Assembly: GCA_018821785.1 (NCBI GenBank)
Contig: JAHJLI010000274.1
Coordinates: 1-41,178 of the forward strand
Source of the DNA: Pseudomonadota bacterium
GTDB taxonomy: Bacteria > Desulfobacterota > Desulfobulbia > Desulfobulbales > Desulfocapsaceae
Direction of reading: 5' to 3'
Length of the DNA: 41,178 nucleotides
Below are positions 1 to 8,857 of the stretch, piece by piece (position 1 is the first letter of the stretch; every line of letters starts with the position of its first letter). The notes beneath the pieces were generated by a model. That model was not told the DNA's origin and did not search any database. It saw only the letters and a list, made by a program, of their open reading frames with translations. A program made the translations under genes and the position numbers.

Positions 1-204
1 AATGTAATCTTACCGTCAGTCATCCCAGTCACCGGGACAAAAGTGACCACTAAAAAGAAACTGCCAACTCGACGCAATATTTAAAATAAATCAAATAGTT
101 ATATTGCAAAATTGCGAGCTTTTCTTTGGGGAACATCCGATTTATTCGGGCTTGGCGGCTTAGGCCTTCCTGCAACCGATACTTTTTAATTATGGAGTAG
201 ATCA
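1..204. other. upstream region of the ABC exporter operon
   Basis: No gene is supported in these 204 bases. The stretch is AT-rich around 75-115, where a promoter for the downstream operon would be expected, but no convincing -35/-10 pair stands out. A GGAG at about 193-196 is the ribosome-binding site of the ABC ATPase. A short inverted repeat GTCAC/GTGAC (28-32 and 43-47) is too small to interpret. Confidence 0.4.
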
Positions 205-1155
205 ATGATCAAAGTAGATACTGTTACGCGCAGATACGGTGATTTTGCAGCGGTAGACAATGTTTCGTTTACGATTTCTCCGGGGGAGATTGTCGGGCTC
301 CTTGGGCATAACGGGGCAGGAAAAACGACGATCATGAAGATGATCACCGGCTATCTTGAGCCGACCAGCGGCACGATCACCGTGGGTGGCCGGGAGATCG
401 GCGCCGATCGCCGCCTCATCCAGCAAGAGATTGGCTACCTACCGGAAAATTGTCCGGTATATCCGGAAATGACGGTGTTCGATTATCTCGATTATGCCGC
501 GGCTCTGCATGGCCTCGGCGAGGCGGAGCGGGCGCCGCTCATTGCCAGGGCCATTGCCCGCACCGAACTGCAGGATAAGGCAATCACACCCATTGCCACC
601 TTGTCGCGGGGCTATCGCCAGCGCACCGGGGTGGCGCAGGCCATCCTCCACAATCCGGCCATTCTCATCCTCGATGAACCGACCAACGGCCTCGATCCGA
701 CCCAGATTCAGCATATGCGGGGTCTTATAACCAAACTTGCCGAAAATTCGACGATTATTATCTCCACCCATATTCTCCAGGAGGTCCAGGCCATCTGCGA
801 TCGGGTGATCATCTTAAAAGACGGCAAGAAGGCCCTCGATTCCCGTCTTGACGCCCTGCGCACCGAAGGACGGTTGTTGCTTTCCGTGAATGCCGAACCG
901 GGTGAGGCTATTGCCGACCTTGGGGCGATTGGCGGGGTTGCCCGGGCTGTCCCGTCTGTTTCGGCGGCGCAACCGGGCCCGGGCAAGACCTATGCCCTGA
1001 CTTTGGCAAGTATCGAAAACCGCCACGAGGTGGCCGCAGCCATTGCCCGAGCGGTGCACGACAAAGGCTGGGAGCTCTACTCCATGGGATTTGAGGCCAG
1101 GAATCTGGAAACCGTCTTCGCCGAGATCAGCGCAATAGGGAGGAGTGAATCATGA
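205..1155 (+). CDS. ABC transporter ATP-binding protein (GldA/CcmA-like)
   Basis: This is the cytoplasmic ATPase subunit of an ABC-2 type exporter. The Walker A motif GHNGAGKTT lies near residues 34-42, a signature-like LSRGYRQR motif near 134-141, and Walker B ILILDEPTNGLDP near 152-164, followed by the H-loop STH near residue 190. The C-terminal 90 residues form the extra regulatory region common in drug and gliding-type ABC ATPases. The ATG at 205 follows a GGAG about ten bases upstream. The stop overlaps the start of the permease gene by four bases (ATGA), so the two are translationally coupled. The downstream GldG-like fusion and DUF4340 protein point to the GldA-type family. The substrate is unknown. 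Confidence 0.93.
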   Translation: MIKVDTVTRRYGDFAAVDNVSFTISPGEIVGLLGHNGAGKTTIMKMITGYLEPTSGTITVGGREIGADRRLIQQEIGYLPENCPVYPEMTVFDYLDYAAALHGLGEAERAPLIARAIARTELQDKAITPIATLSRGYRQRTGVAQAILHNPAILILDEPTNGLDPTQIQHMRGLITKLAENSTIIISTHILQEVQAICDRVIILKDGKKALDSRLDALRTEGRLLLSVNAEPGEAIADLGAIGGVARAVPSVSAAQPGPGKTYALTLASIENRHEVAAAIARAVHDKGWELYSMGFEARNLETVFAEISAIGRSES

Positions 1156-4067
1156 GGACCATTTTTCGAATCGCCAAGAAGGAGTTTGATGCATTTTTCA
1201 GCTCGCCCATCGGCATCATCTTTATCGGCGTCTTTCTCGCAGCAACGCTGTTCATCTTTTTCTGGGTGGAGACCTTTTTTGCCGGCAACATCACCGAGGT
1301 ACGGCCTCTCTTTAAATGGATGCCAATTCTTCTTATTTTTCTTACCGCCGCGGTGACCATGCGCTTGTGGGCCGAGGAGCGACGGGCGGGAACCCTTGAA
1401 TTCCTTCTCACTTCCCCGGTTCCGCCGTGGTCCCTGGTGTTCGGCAAGTTCCTGGCCTGCCTTTGCCTGGTTGCCGTATCGCTGCTACTGACCCTGCCGC
1501 TTCCTCTCACCGTAAGTCTCATGGGGCCGCTTGACTGGGGCCCGGTCTTTGGCGGTTATTTGGCCACCCTGTTTCTGGCGTCGGCCTATCTGGCCATCGG
1601 CCTCTATGTCAGTGGCAAATCGGAAAATCAGATCGTCAGTTTGATCACAACAGTCCTGGTTTGCTCGCTTTTTTACCTGATCGGCTCCGACACCCTGAGC
1701 GGGTTTTTCGGCAATCGTGGTTCCGAGCTGCTCAAACTCATCGGTTCGGGATCCCGTTTTAATTCCATTACCCGCGGGGTTATCGATCTGCGAGATCTCT
1801 ATTATTATCTCAGTATCATGGGCATCTTTCTCAGCCTCAATATCTACGGGCTGGAAAAGATCCGCTGGGCGGATAACCCGGCAAATAGCCACCACCGTCG
1901 CTGGCAGCTGGCCTCGGGCCTTATCATTGCCAATTTTTTTGTCGCCAATTTCTGGCTGGCAGGAATTGGCGTGCTTCGTGCCGATATGACCGCCGGCAAC
2001 AGCTACTCGATCTCCGAGGCGACCAGAAGCTATCTGAGCCAGCTCAAGGAACCCCTGCTTATCCGCGGCTATTTCTCTGCCCAGACCCATCCGCTTCTGG
2101 CCCCTCTGGTACCGCGAATCCGCGACTTGATGCAAGAATATGCGGTGGCAGGCGGCGGCAAGGTACGCGTTGAGTTTATTGACCCGCTGGAGCATCCGGA
2201 GCTTGAGCAGGAGGCGGGGCAGAAATACGGAATTCGCCCGGTACCTTTCCAGACCGCCAGCAAGTATCAGGCGGCGGTCACCAATTCCTATTTCGATCTG
2301 CTCATCCAGTATGGCGATCAATTTCAGGTTCTGGGTTTTCGTGATCTGATCGAGATCAAAGCGGCCAGTGAAGAGAATATCGATGTCGATCTGCGCAACC
2401 CCGAATACGATATCACCCGAGCGATCAAGAAGGTGCTTTACAGTTACCAGGGCGGGGGTGATCTCTTTGCCGGGATCGGTAAAAAGATCGAGTTTACCGG
2501 TTATATGTCACCGGATGGTAAACTGCCGACGGAACTTGTTGCCCTGAAAAAAGAGCTGCAGGCCATGCTCGCCGACATGGAAAAAGAAGGCGGCACGCTT
2601 TTTACCAGCCGCTTTGTCGACCCCGATGCCGAGGGTGGCAGCGTTGCCCAGAAGATCAGCAGGGAATACGGTTTTCGGCCGATGGCCACAAGCCTCTTTG
2701 ACCAGCGTTCTTTCTGGTACTACATGACCCTGGTCAGTGGTGACCGGGTGGTGGAAGTGCCGTTTCCTGAGGATCTCACCAAAGAGAGTCTCAAGCGGGC
2801 GATGGAGGCCGGTCTGAAAAGATTCTCGGCCGGGTTCGGCAAAACCGTTGCCTTGAATTCCCCGAAGACTATGCCGCCGATGCCGCAATACGGCATGCCG
2901 GGGCAGGGGATGCCACTTGAAATCCTTAAAGAGGCGCTTGGCAAGGAACACAGGGTCACCCCCACCGACCTGAGCAATGGTCACACTCCGGACGATGCGG
3001 ACCTGCTCATAGTCGTGGCGCCCGAAGCGACCAGTGAAAAACAGCTTTTCGCCATGGACCAGTTCCTCATGCGCGGCGGCACGGTAGTCATCGCCACCGC
3101 TCCTTTTGCCATCGGGCTTGACCGGGAACTGGCGGTTGAGAAGAAACCCTCGGGGCTAGAGGATTGGCTGGGTTTTATGGGTGTGAAGATCGATGAAGAG
3201 ATGGTGCTTGATCCGCAAAACAGCGCCTTTCCGGTACCGGTGAAGCGCCAGGTTGCCGGTTTTACCGTCCAGGAGATGAGTCTTGTCAACTACCCCTATT
3301 TCGTAGATATTCGCCCGGACTCGATGAACCGGGAGAGTGGACTTACCTCCGGGCTCAATCAGTTGACCATGAACTGGGCCTCACCGATATCCATTGATGC
3401 CGAAAAGAATAAGGATCGCAAGGTGATCCGCCTCCTCGAGAGTTCGGAGAAAAGCTGGACCTCGGCTGAGACCAAGATCCAGCCGAATTTCAAGGTCCAT
3501 GGCGAACTCGGGTTTGCCGTTGGTGAAAACCAGGGGAAAAAACTGCTGGGCGTGGCCCTTGAAGGGCGGTTCGCTTCCTACTTCAGCGGCAAGCCTTCCC
3601 CTCTTTTGAGCTCCCCGGAAGACAAGGAAAAAGAAGAAAAAGCCCCTGAACCGGGAAAACCTGCAGAGGATAAAAAGGGCCCGGTCATCGCCCGGCAGCT
3701 AGATAAATCGCCGGAAAGCGCCAGGATCATTCTCTTTTCTTCAAACACCTTTCTCAGTGACACGGTTCTTGGCATCAGCTCAAGCGTCATGCGCACCTCC
3801 TATCTTGCGCCGGTGCAGCTCATCGCCAATACCATCGATTGGTCTCTTGAGGATCGTGGGCTTTTGGCAATTCGCGGTCGAAGTCATTTTTCCCGGCCAC
3901 TGGTGCCGATGACCAGGGATATACAGCTTCTCTTTGAATACCTGAACTACGGTATGGCCTTTATAGGGTTGGTACTGGTCTGGTTTGTCAGAAAGAGGTT
4001 GGCGAAACGTACCGAAAGACGCCATGCGGCATTGCTGCAGGAGAGTATGGGGAGGATTTCTCAATGA
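1152..4067 (+). CDS. ABC-2 permease fused to GldG-like auxiliary protein
   Basis: A 971-residue fusion. Residues 1 to about 240 form a six-helix ABC-2 permease with hydrophobic blocks such as IGIIFIGVFLAATLFIFFWV and LLIFLTAAVTMRL, resembling GldF. After another membrane segment near residue 260 comes a large extracytoplasmic region resembling GldG (ABC_transp_aux type), with a Rossmann-like stretch around LLIVVAPEATSEKQLFAMDQF. A charged Glu/Lys/Pro linker lies near residues 815-845. The chain ends with one more helix (GMAFIGLVLVWFV) and a basic tail. In gliding Bacteroidetes these are two proteins, whereas fused forms are common in proteobacterial relatives. It overlaps both neighbours by four bases. 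The transported substrate cannot be read from sequence. Confidence 0.9.
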   Translation: MRTIFRIAKKEFDAFFSSPIGIIFIGVFLAATLFIFFWVETFFAGNITEVRPLFKWMPILLIFLTAAVTMRLWAEERRAGTLEFLLTSPVPPWSLVFGKFLACLCLVAVSLLLTLPLPLTVSLMGPLDWGPVFGGYLATLFLASAYLAIGLYVSGKSENQIVSLITTVLVCSLFYLIGSDTLSGFFGNRGSELLKLIGSGSRFNSITRGVIDLRDLYYYLSIMGIFLSLNIYGLEKIRWADNPANSHHRRWQLASGLIIANFFVANFWLAGIGVLRADMTAGNSYSISEATRSYLSQLKEPLLIRGYFSAQTHPLLAPLVPRIRDLMQEYAVAGGGKVRVEFIDPLEHPELEQEAGQKYGIRPVPFQTASKYQAAVTNSYFDLLIQYGDQFQVLGFRDLIEIKAASEENIDVDLRNPEYDITRAIKKVLYSYQGGGDLFAGIGKKIEFTGYMSPDGKLPTELVALKKELQAMLADMEKEGGTLFTSRFVDPDAEGGSVAQKISREYGFRPMATSLFDQRSFWYYMTLVSGDRVVEVPFPEDLTKESLKRAMEAGLKRFSAGFGKTVALNSPKTMPPMPQYGMPGQGMPLEILKEALGKEHRVTPTDLSNGHTPDDADLLIVVAPEATSEKQLFAMDQFLMRGGTVVIATAPFAIGLDRELAVEKKPSGLEDWLGFMGVKIDEEMVLDPQNSAFPVPVKRQVAGFTVQEMSLVNYPYFVDIRPDSMNRESGLTSGLNQLTMNWASPISIDAEKNKDRKVIRLLESSEKSWTSAETKIQPNFKVHGELGFAVGENQGKKLLGVALEGRFASYFSGKPSPLLSSPEDKEKEEKAPEPGKPAEDKKGPVIARQLDKSPESARIILFSSNTFLSDTVLGISSSVMRTSYLAPVQLIANTIDWSLEDRGLLAIRGRSHFSRPLVPMTRDIQLLFEYLNYGMAFIGLVLVWFVRKRLAKRTERRHAALLQESMGRISQ

Positions 4068-5041
4068 AAAAGACAATTGCTATAGCAGCGGCCCTTCTGG
4101 TGCTGCAGATAGGTTTGGCGGTGGCCCTTTATTTCGGTCAGGCGGAGAGTGACCTGCAGACACCAAACAGCCCGCTGCTCGGGATGACGTCCGATGCGGT
4201 GACCACAGTGGAAATCACCGGCCCGGAAAAAGAACGGATTGTGCTGCAAAAATCCGGGAATAACTGGATTCTTCCGGATTCTTTTGCTGCTCCGGCGAAT
4301 TCTTCGCAGGTATCAGCACTTCTGGCAAAACTTGCCGGTTTGAAGCAGGGGCTCGCCGTTGCTACGACTGCCGGTGCTGCCAAACGCTTCAAGGTCGCCG
4401 ACGATTCTTTTCAGCGCCATGTGGTACTGAGAGCCGGAGAGAGCGTAGTCGGAGATCTGTATGTCGGCACTTCGCCCGGGTTTAGGCAGATCCATGCCAG
4501 GAAGGCTGGGACAGAGAACGTGGTGGTGGTGGAACTCAGCACCTTCGAGCTTGAGACCGGGGCCGATCAGTGGCTTGATAAAGACATGTTCAGGGTGAAA
4601 GAAGAGGATATTGAAAAGATCTCGTTTGCCGACTTTACCCTGCAAAAAAATGACAAGGACTGGCAGTTGCTGGATCTCCCGGAGGGGCAGACAACCGATG
4701 CCAAGGCAGCAGGCGAACTGGTCGCCAAGGTGACCGGCCTGACGGTGCAGACGGTCCTTCAGCCGCAGGGGGTGGAACCACTCTTCTCCAGCACATTGGC
4801 CTTGCACTTTTCCATAACCCGCAAGGATGGCGGTACCGCGGAATTTCGCCTGGCCAAGGCGGAGGGCGACTACTATGTGCTGAAGCAATCGGAGCGCGAC
4901 CTGTATTGCAAGGTGCACAGCCTGCAGGTGGAGGGTCTTGTTAAAGCCGGCCGCGATGCCCTCATTGCTAAACTTCAGCCGGCTGAGCCGGAAAAGGCTG
5001 CGGAAGAAGGGGCCGAGAAGGCGGCAGAAAAGAACAAATAA
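4064..5041 (+). CDS. DUF4340 domain-containing protein
   Basis: A 325-residue protein with an N-terminal membrane anchor (residues about 4-24, AIAAALLVLQIGLAVALYFG) and an extracytoplasmic DUF4340 region. The pattern of paired TVEITGPEKERIVLQKSGNNW and EKISFADFTLQKNDKDW blocks (about residues 48-68 and 180-200) is the internal duplication typical of this family. The C-terminus is low-complexity Ala/Glu/Lys. DUF4340 genes regularly follow GldFG-type ABC transporters, and this one starts inside the permease stop codon (ATGA overlap), so it is probably an accessory subunit of the same complex. No enzymatic motif is seen. Confidence 0.85.
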   Translation: MKKTIAIAAALLVLQIGLAVALYFGQAESDLQTPNSPLLGMTSDAVTTVEITGPEKERIVLQKSGNNWILPDSFAAPANSSQVSALLAKLAGLKQGLAVATTAGAAKRFKVADDSFQRHVVLRAGESVVGDLYVGTSPGFRQIHARKAGTENVVVVELSTFELETGADQWLDKDMFRVKEEDIEKISFADFTLQKNDKDWQLLDLPEGQTTDAKAAGELVAKVTGLTVQTVLQPQGVEPLFSSTLALHFSITRKDGGTAEFRLAKAEGDYYVLKQSERDLYCKVHSLQVEGLVKAGRDALIAKLQPAEPEKAAEEGAEKAAEKNK

Positions 5042-5046
5042 AAGGC

Positions 5047-5082
5047 GGCAAAGGGGTGGAGCTGTTGTTCCACTCCTTTGCC
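5047..5082 (+). terminator. long hairpin after the ABC operon, possible terminator
   Basis: A 14-bp stem with one G-T wobble: arm 5047-5060 begins GGCAAAGG, loop 5061-5068, arm 5069-5082 ends CCTTTGCC. It starts five bases after the stop of the DUF4340 gene. No T-run follows, so it may be a transcript-stabilising or factor-assisted element and not a classic intrinsic terminator. Confidence 0.5.
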
Positions 5083-5206
5083 AGGCAGGCAGATCTATCT
5101 CACCAAAGATGAGGCCCGTTTGCTCAGTTCGGCGAGTATTCCCCGCGGAAATACAAGGGGCATGCCCATTACTTTCAAACAGATTAAAAATTTTCCAATT
5201 TTTACG
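5083..5206. other. intergenic stretch, no supported gene
   Basis: Short open frames run through this stretch in two phases, one reading QIYLTKDEARLLSS and one ending YKGHAHYFQTD. Neither has a credible start, and together they look like decayed coding sequence. Nothing can be named. Confidence 0.3.
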
Positions 5207-5313
5207 GTAAGCCGTCGTTCAAAATTAAATCATACAATTCAATATCCTCCACGGCAAAAGAGGTCGCAAAGAAATTGATAAAAAGTATGAGTTATTTCTT
5301 AACGGCTCCTAAA
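5207..5313 (+). repeat. 107-bp intergenic repeat, copy 1
   Basis: It matches 37203-37309 in the same orientation, by eye at 99 of 107 positions with no gaps. It begins GTAAGCCGTCGTTC and ends ACGGCTCCTAAA. GCCGT near the left end and ACGGC near the right end are inverted arms. An internal ACGGC is also present, and its partner is degenerate (GTCGC) in this copy. It lies between two convergent genes, directly after the MscS stop when read from the minus strand. Confidence 0.9.
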
Positions 5314-6534
5314 TCATTCACCAACATTGCCCTGATCTTTTTTCGCTTCAGGTCTGCTCAGGAGTAAGGCTTCGGGCAGGCCTTTTATATAAAGGTCCTG
5401 TTTGGCGTAGGGGATTTCGATTTTTTCGGCAGCGAATTTCTTGTATATGGCATCATTGAGGCTATCCGTGGCGCGACCGCGCAGCTCAGGGTCTGCTATC
5501 CAACAGAGCAGCTCAAAATCAAGACCCGAGGCGCCGAAGAGTCTGAAACGGACTTTTGGCTGCGGGAAATGGCTGACGTATTGATTTCCCGATGCAATCT
5601 CGGTGAGAATTTTTCTAACCAGATCAATGTCAGTGCCGTAGGCTACGTTCACCTTGATGCGGATGCGCATCTGCGGTGAAGGGCCTCCCGATTGATTGAC
5701 GATGGTGGTATTGCCGATGATGGAGTTGGGTACGGTAATCTCGATATCGTCACGGGTGAGGATGCGGGTGCTGCGCAGACCGATGTTGATAACCTTGCCT
5801 CGCTGTCCGCCATCGAGGACTACGTAATCGCCGACTTTGTAGGGGGCATCGGCCAGAATAAAAACACCTGAAAAGAGGTTTGAGAGGGTATCCTTGGCTG
5901 CAAAACCGACAGCAATGCCTGCAATACCGGCGGAAGCCAACCAAGCCGTCATATCAATTTGCCAGATGACAAAAAGAGCATAGATGCCGATGCCGAAGAT
6001 GAAAACCTTGGCGGCATTATCGAAAAGGGTCAACGTCCTATGCTGAATGAAGCTGTATTTGTCGGCCATCCCGGCAAGCCGTTTGAGAAGAAGCGTTGCC
6101 AGGCAGGTAAAAAAATAGATCCAGATGATAACGCCAACGGATTTAATACTTCGACCTGCCAGCATCGCGAGTTTTTCAGAGAGCGGCATGAGGCTCAGTC
6201 CCGCAGAGATGCCGGTGGCCAGAAGTGAATAATAGACCGGAGGGCGGAGAAGAATGATGATCTGGTCATCAAGATCAAATTTGGTGGAGGATGTGATCTT
6301 TCGCAGGAGCTTGAAGACACTCCAGGTAAGAAGCGATGTAACCATGGAGGCGATAAGGATGACCGTTAAGCCTTGCGCCCAGTGATTCTTTGAAACAATG
6401 GAATATACCGGAGCAAGTAAGGATATCACTCCCTTTTCCACGGCAGACCCCTTCTCAGCTTCTGCGCCTATGGCCTCGGCACAAAGGAGAAAAAAATAGA
6501 GGATAACGAATCCATTTTTATAGAATTTCTTCAT
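5314..6534 (-). CDS. MscS-family mechanosensitive ion channel
   Basis: A 406-residue inner-membrane channel. It has an N-terminal signal or membrane segment (about residues 8-24), then helices near 55-75, 98-120 and 130-150. The pore-lining helix and beta domain follow, with the characteristic AGIAGIAVGFAAKDTLSNLF stretch (about residues 200-222) and LADAPYKVGDYVVLDGGQRG. The C-terminal region is the mixed alpha/beta vestibule ending in the typical IEIPYAKQDLYIKG-like motif. Members open under membrane tension and release solutes on hypo-osmotic shock. The minus-strand ATG is preceded by AGAGG at short spacing. It stands alone and converges on the ABC operon. The sucrose synthesis genes at the far end of the window would fit an osmoadaptation theme, but no link is shown. 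Confidence 0.92.
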   Translation of the reverse strand: MKKFYKNGFVILYFFLLCAEAIGAEAEKGSAVEKGVISLLAPVYSIVSKNHWAQGLTVILIASMVTSLLTWSVFKLLRKITSSTKFDLDDQIIILLRPPVYYSLLATGISAGLSLMPLSEKLAMLAGRSIKSVGVIIWIYFFTCLATLLLKRLAGMADKYSFIQHRTLTLFDNAAKVFIFGIGIYALFVIWQIDMTAWLASAGIAGIAVGFAAKDTLSNLFSGVFILADAPYKVGDYVVLDGGQRGKVINIGLRSTRILTRDDIEITVPNSIIGNTTIVNQSGGPSPQMRIRIKVNVAYGTDIDLVRKILTEIASGNQYVSHFPQPKVRFRLFGASGLDFELLCWIADPELRGRATDSLNDAIYKKFAAEKIEIPYAKQDLYIKGLPEALLLSRPEAKKDQGNVGE

Positions 6535-7007
6535 GGTGACCTCTGACCCTCCCCTATTTGCCTCAACCCTCTTCTCCCAGTGATTCCGAAATATTTCATT
6601 TCACCGCATCAGAATCATATTTCCCACAGCACAGCAAGAAAAGATGGATAGTACAAAGATTCAATAATACCTGACATGCAGTTTTCTTCAATGCCCAATA
6701 GCCTCATCGGTATAGACAATGGAAAAGATGAGCTGTTCTGACGCAGTGTTTGCGAAAGATCCGTGCTGTACTTACAACATCACAAGTTGTACGGCAACTC
6801 TTTCGCCACAATAAGGTGTACTTTTTTATTGTGTGAGAGTTCAGGTTCCGGGAGCACCGGCACAGACTGAGGACAGGTGATCCAGGCACGTCGAGAGATC
6901 AGCAAAGAGAAGGGAGGGTGGAGGGCTCCATCCCTGCTGCCGGACAAGAAAAACCTTACATTTTTCCTTGAAACTTGCTATAGCTTGGCACGCTGTTGCA
7001 ACTGCAC
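6535..7007. other. intergenic region between the channel gene and the queuosine operon
   Basis: No gene is supported here. It must hold the divergent promoters of the channel gene and the que operon. An 8-bp perfect inverted repeat CACAATAA/TTATTGTG (6807-6814 and 6826-6833) and ACAAC/GTTGT arms near 6774-6790 are visible, without a known function. Confidence 0.4.
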
Positions 7008-7044
7008 ACCGGTCGCGGACCTACCCGGTTAACAAAAACAAGGA
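7008..7044 (+). promoter_or_regulatory. preQ1-I (class I) riboswitch upstream of queC
   Basis: The P1 stem is ACCGG (7008-7012) with CCGGT (7025-7029). The loop is TCGCGGACCTAC (7013-7024), and the A-rich tail TAACAAAAACAAGGA follows (7029-7043, then A). From memory, the layout and the GGTCGC and TTAACAAAA-CAAGG segments closely match the Thermoanaerobacter tengcongensis preQ1 aptamer. The AAGGA at the tail end doubles as the Shine-Dalgarno sequence for queC, 13 bases before the ATG at 7058. Ligand binding would therefore occlude ribosome binding, which is translational control. The ligand is preQ1 (or a related precursor), made by the downstream enzymes, so this is feedback repression. Confidence 0.9.
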
Positions 7045-7057
7045 CGAATACAAAAAG

Positions 7058-7768
7058 ATGAAAACCATTGTTGTCTGTTCCGGCGGACTCGACTCCGTCA
7101 CCCTCGCCCATAAAGTAGCGGCCGAAAATCAGCTGCTTGGGCTCGTTTCCTTTCTTTACGGCCAGCGCCACACAAAAGAGATCGACTTTGCGGCACAATG
7201 TGCTGACCGGTTCGGCGTGCAGCATTTCAAGATTGATATCTCCCATCTTGGTACCCTGCTCAGTGGCTCGGCGCTCACCGATGCGGTTGAAGTCCCCGAA
7301 GGCCATTATGCCGAAGAGACGATGAAGCTCACCGTGGTGCCTAACCGCAACGCCATTATGCTGGCCATCGCCTACGGTATTGCCGCAGCGCGGGGGGTGG
7401 AGGCCGTTGCCACGGCGGTGCACGGCGGTGACCACTTCATCTATCCTGACTGTCGTCCTGGATTTATTGCCGCCTTTCAAGCCATGCAGGATCTTGCTCT
7501 GGAGGGTTTGGCGCAGATCAAGCTTTACACGCCGTTTGTTTCCTCCAGCAAGGCTGATATCGTCACCGTCGGCAATTGTCTGGCGGTACCCTTCGAGAGA
7601 ACCTGGTCGTGCTATAAAGGTGGCGAAACCCATTGCGGCCGTTGCGGTACCTGCGTCGAACGGATCGAGGCCTTTGCCCTTGCCGGGGTTGTTGATCCAA
7701 CCGAATATATGGATAATATTTACTGGCGAGAGGCGGTGGCACGGGCAAAAACAGGTGGGGTGGCATAA
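7058..7768 (+). CDS. queC: 7-cyano-7-deazaguanine synthase QueC
   Basis: An ATP-dependent enzyme that converts 7-carboxy-7-deazaguanine to preQ0 in queuosine biosynthesis. The PP-loop SGGLDSVT is at residues about 8-15. The C-terminal zinc site is the Cys-rich CYKGGETHCGRCGTCVER. The frame is open from 6968, but the preQ1 aptamer at 7008-7044 occupies that stretch. The ATG at 7058 starts directly at the conserved MKTIVVCSGG and gives 236 residues, normal for QueC. The stop abuts the queD ATG. It is first in a complete queC-D-E-F operon, so the whole path from 6-carboxytetrahydropterin to preQ1 is encoded except GTP cyclohydrolase I. Confidence 0.97.
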   Translation: MKTIVVCSGGLDSVTLAHKVAAENQLLGLVSFLYGQRHTKEIDFAAQCADRFGVQHFKIDISHLGTLLSGSALTDAVEVPEGHYAEETMKLTVVPNRNAIMLAIAYGIAAARGVEAVATAVHGGDHFIYPDCRPGFIAAFQAMQDLALEGLAQIKLYTPFVSSSKADIVTVGNCLAVPFERTWSCYKGGETHCGRCGTCVERIEAFALAGVVDPTEYMDNIYWREAVARAKTGGVA

Positions 7769-8125
7769 ATGTATACCATAACAAAAGAATTCACTTTTTC
7801 CGCTTCGCATCAGCTCTTTGGAATGCCAGAGGGGCATCCCTGCGCCCGGCTGCACGGCCACAATTACACGGTTCTGGTGGAGTTGCAGGCAATGGAACTC
7901 AATCCCGTTGGCTTTGTCCGCGATTACCGGGAATTGTCAGAGTTCAAAGCCTATCTTGAAAATGAAGTTGACCACCGCCATCTGAACGACCTTTTCGGAG
8001 ATGCCTTTGTGACCGCCGAGCGCCTGGCGCTACGCTTTTTCACCTGGTGCAAGGCTCGCTGGCCGGAAGTTTCGGCGGTGCGGGTCAGTGAGACGCCGAA
8101 AACCTGGGCGGAATACAGGCCATGA
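7769..8125 (+). CDS. queD: 6-carboxy-5,6,7,8-tetrahydropterin synthase QueD
   Basis: It converts 7,8-dihydroneopterin triphosphate to 6-carboxytetrahydropterin, the first committed step after GTP cyclohydrolase I. The zinc histidines are in SASHQL (near residue 14) and LHGHNY (near 29-34). The catalytic Cys precedes the latter in HPCARLHGH, and the DHRHLN and [10 protein letters not shown] motifs are also present. At 118 residues it has normal QueD length. The ATG immediately follows the queC TAA, and its end overlaps queE by four bases, so translation is coupled. Confidence 0.96.
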   Translation: MYTITKEFTFSASHQLFGMPEGHPCARLHGHNYTVLVELQAMELNPVGFVRDYRELSEFKAYLENEVDHRHLNDLFGDAFVTAERLALRFFTWCKARWPEVSAVRVSETPKTWAEYRP

Positions 8126-8835
8126 GTCATTCCGCCTCCATCAAGATCTGTGAAATTTTCGGCCCCACCATCCAGGGCGAAGGTTCACTGATTGGCCAGC
8201 CGACGGTATTTGTACGTACCGGTGGTTGCGATTATCACTGTCGCTGGTGCGATACCCCGTATGCGGTGGATAGCCGTTTTCGTGACACCTGGACGGATAT
8301 GTCGGCCGAAAAGATTCTGGAGCAGGTCGAGCGCCTCAGCGGTGGCCAGCCGATGATGATTTCCCTTTCCGGTGGTAACCCGGCTCTCCAGCCCTTAGAG
8401 GGCTTGATTCCCCTCGGCAGGGACGCGGGATATCGTTTTGCCATGGAAACCCAGGGGAGTATCGTAAAACCTTGGTTTTCATGCCTTGAGGTCTTGACGC
8501 TCAGCCCAAAACCACCGTCAAGCGGTATGAAAACCGACTGGAAGAAACTGCAGGAATGTGTTGATGCTGCAGGGGCGGCGGCAGTGTCCCTGAAACTGGT
8601 GGTTCTGGATGAAGCCGACTACCAGTTTGCCCGCCAGGCAGCGGCACGGTTTCCGCAATTGCCGATATTTCTTCAGCCCTGCAACATGAGCGCGGATGTA
8701 AATGTTGACGGCAGCCAGGCAAGTCTTGAACAATTGAGGTGGCTGGTGGCAAGGGTTCTAGCCGACGGCTGGTATGCAGCACGGGTGCTGCCGCAACTCC
8801 ATGTACTTCTCTGGAGCAATAAGCGCGGGCGATAA
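8122..8835 (+). CDS. queE: 7-carboxy-7-deazaguanine synthase QueE (radical SAM)
   Basis: A radical S-adenosylmethionine enzyme that contracts the pterin ring of 6-carboxytetrahydropterin to 7-carboxy-7-deazaguanine. The N-terminal [20 protein letters not shown] is typical of QueE. The cluster-binding CxxxCxxC is CDYHCRWC near residues 33-40, followed by DTPYAVD. The glycine-rich [10 protein letters not shown] near residue 75 is the SAM-binding GGEP-like motif, here GGNP. The protein has 237 residues. The start overlaps the queD stop (ATGA). Confidence 0.96.
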   Translation: MSHSASIKICEIFGPTIQGEGSLIGQPTVFVRTGGCDYHCRWCDTPYAVDSRFRDTWTDMSAEKILEQVERLSGGQPMMISLSGGNPALQPLEGLIPLGRDAGYRFAMETQGSIVKPWFSCLEVLTLSPKPPSSGMKTDWKKLQECVDAAGAAAVSLKLVVLDEADYQFARQAAARFPQLPIFLQPCNMSADVNVDGSQASLEQLRWLVARVLADGWYAARVLPQLHVLLWSNKRGR

Positions 8836-8857
8836 AGAAAATGGAAGGAGAAAAAAT

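Noticed and set aside
28-47. GTCAC/GTGAC inverted repeat near the window start
   Set aside because: Five-base arms are expected by chance, and no nearby feature gives them meaning.
5078-5278. 66-codon plus-strand ORF between the ABC operon and the channel gene
   Set aside because: It begins inside the hairpin region, runs into the 107-bp repeat, has no ribosome-binding site and no family resemblance.
6807-6833. 8-bp inverted repeat CACAATAA/TTATTGTG considered as a terminator
   Set aside because: It lies in a divergent promoter region with no upstream gene end, so termination makes no sense; it may be an operator but nothing supports that further.
6968-7057. Longer queC reading frame starting at 6968
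   Set aside because: The added stretch is the preQ1 aptamer and its flank; QueC proteins begin at the MKTIVVCSGG segment (7058).
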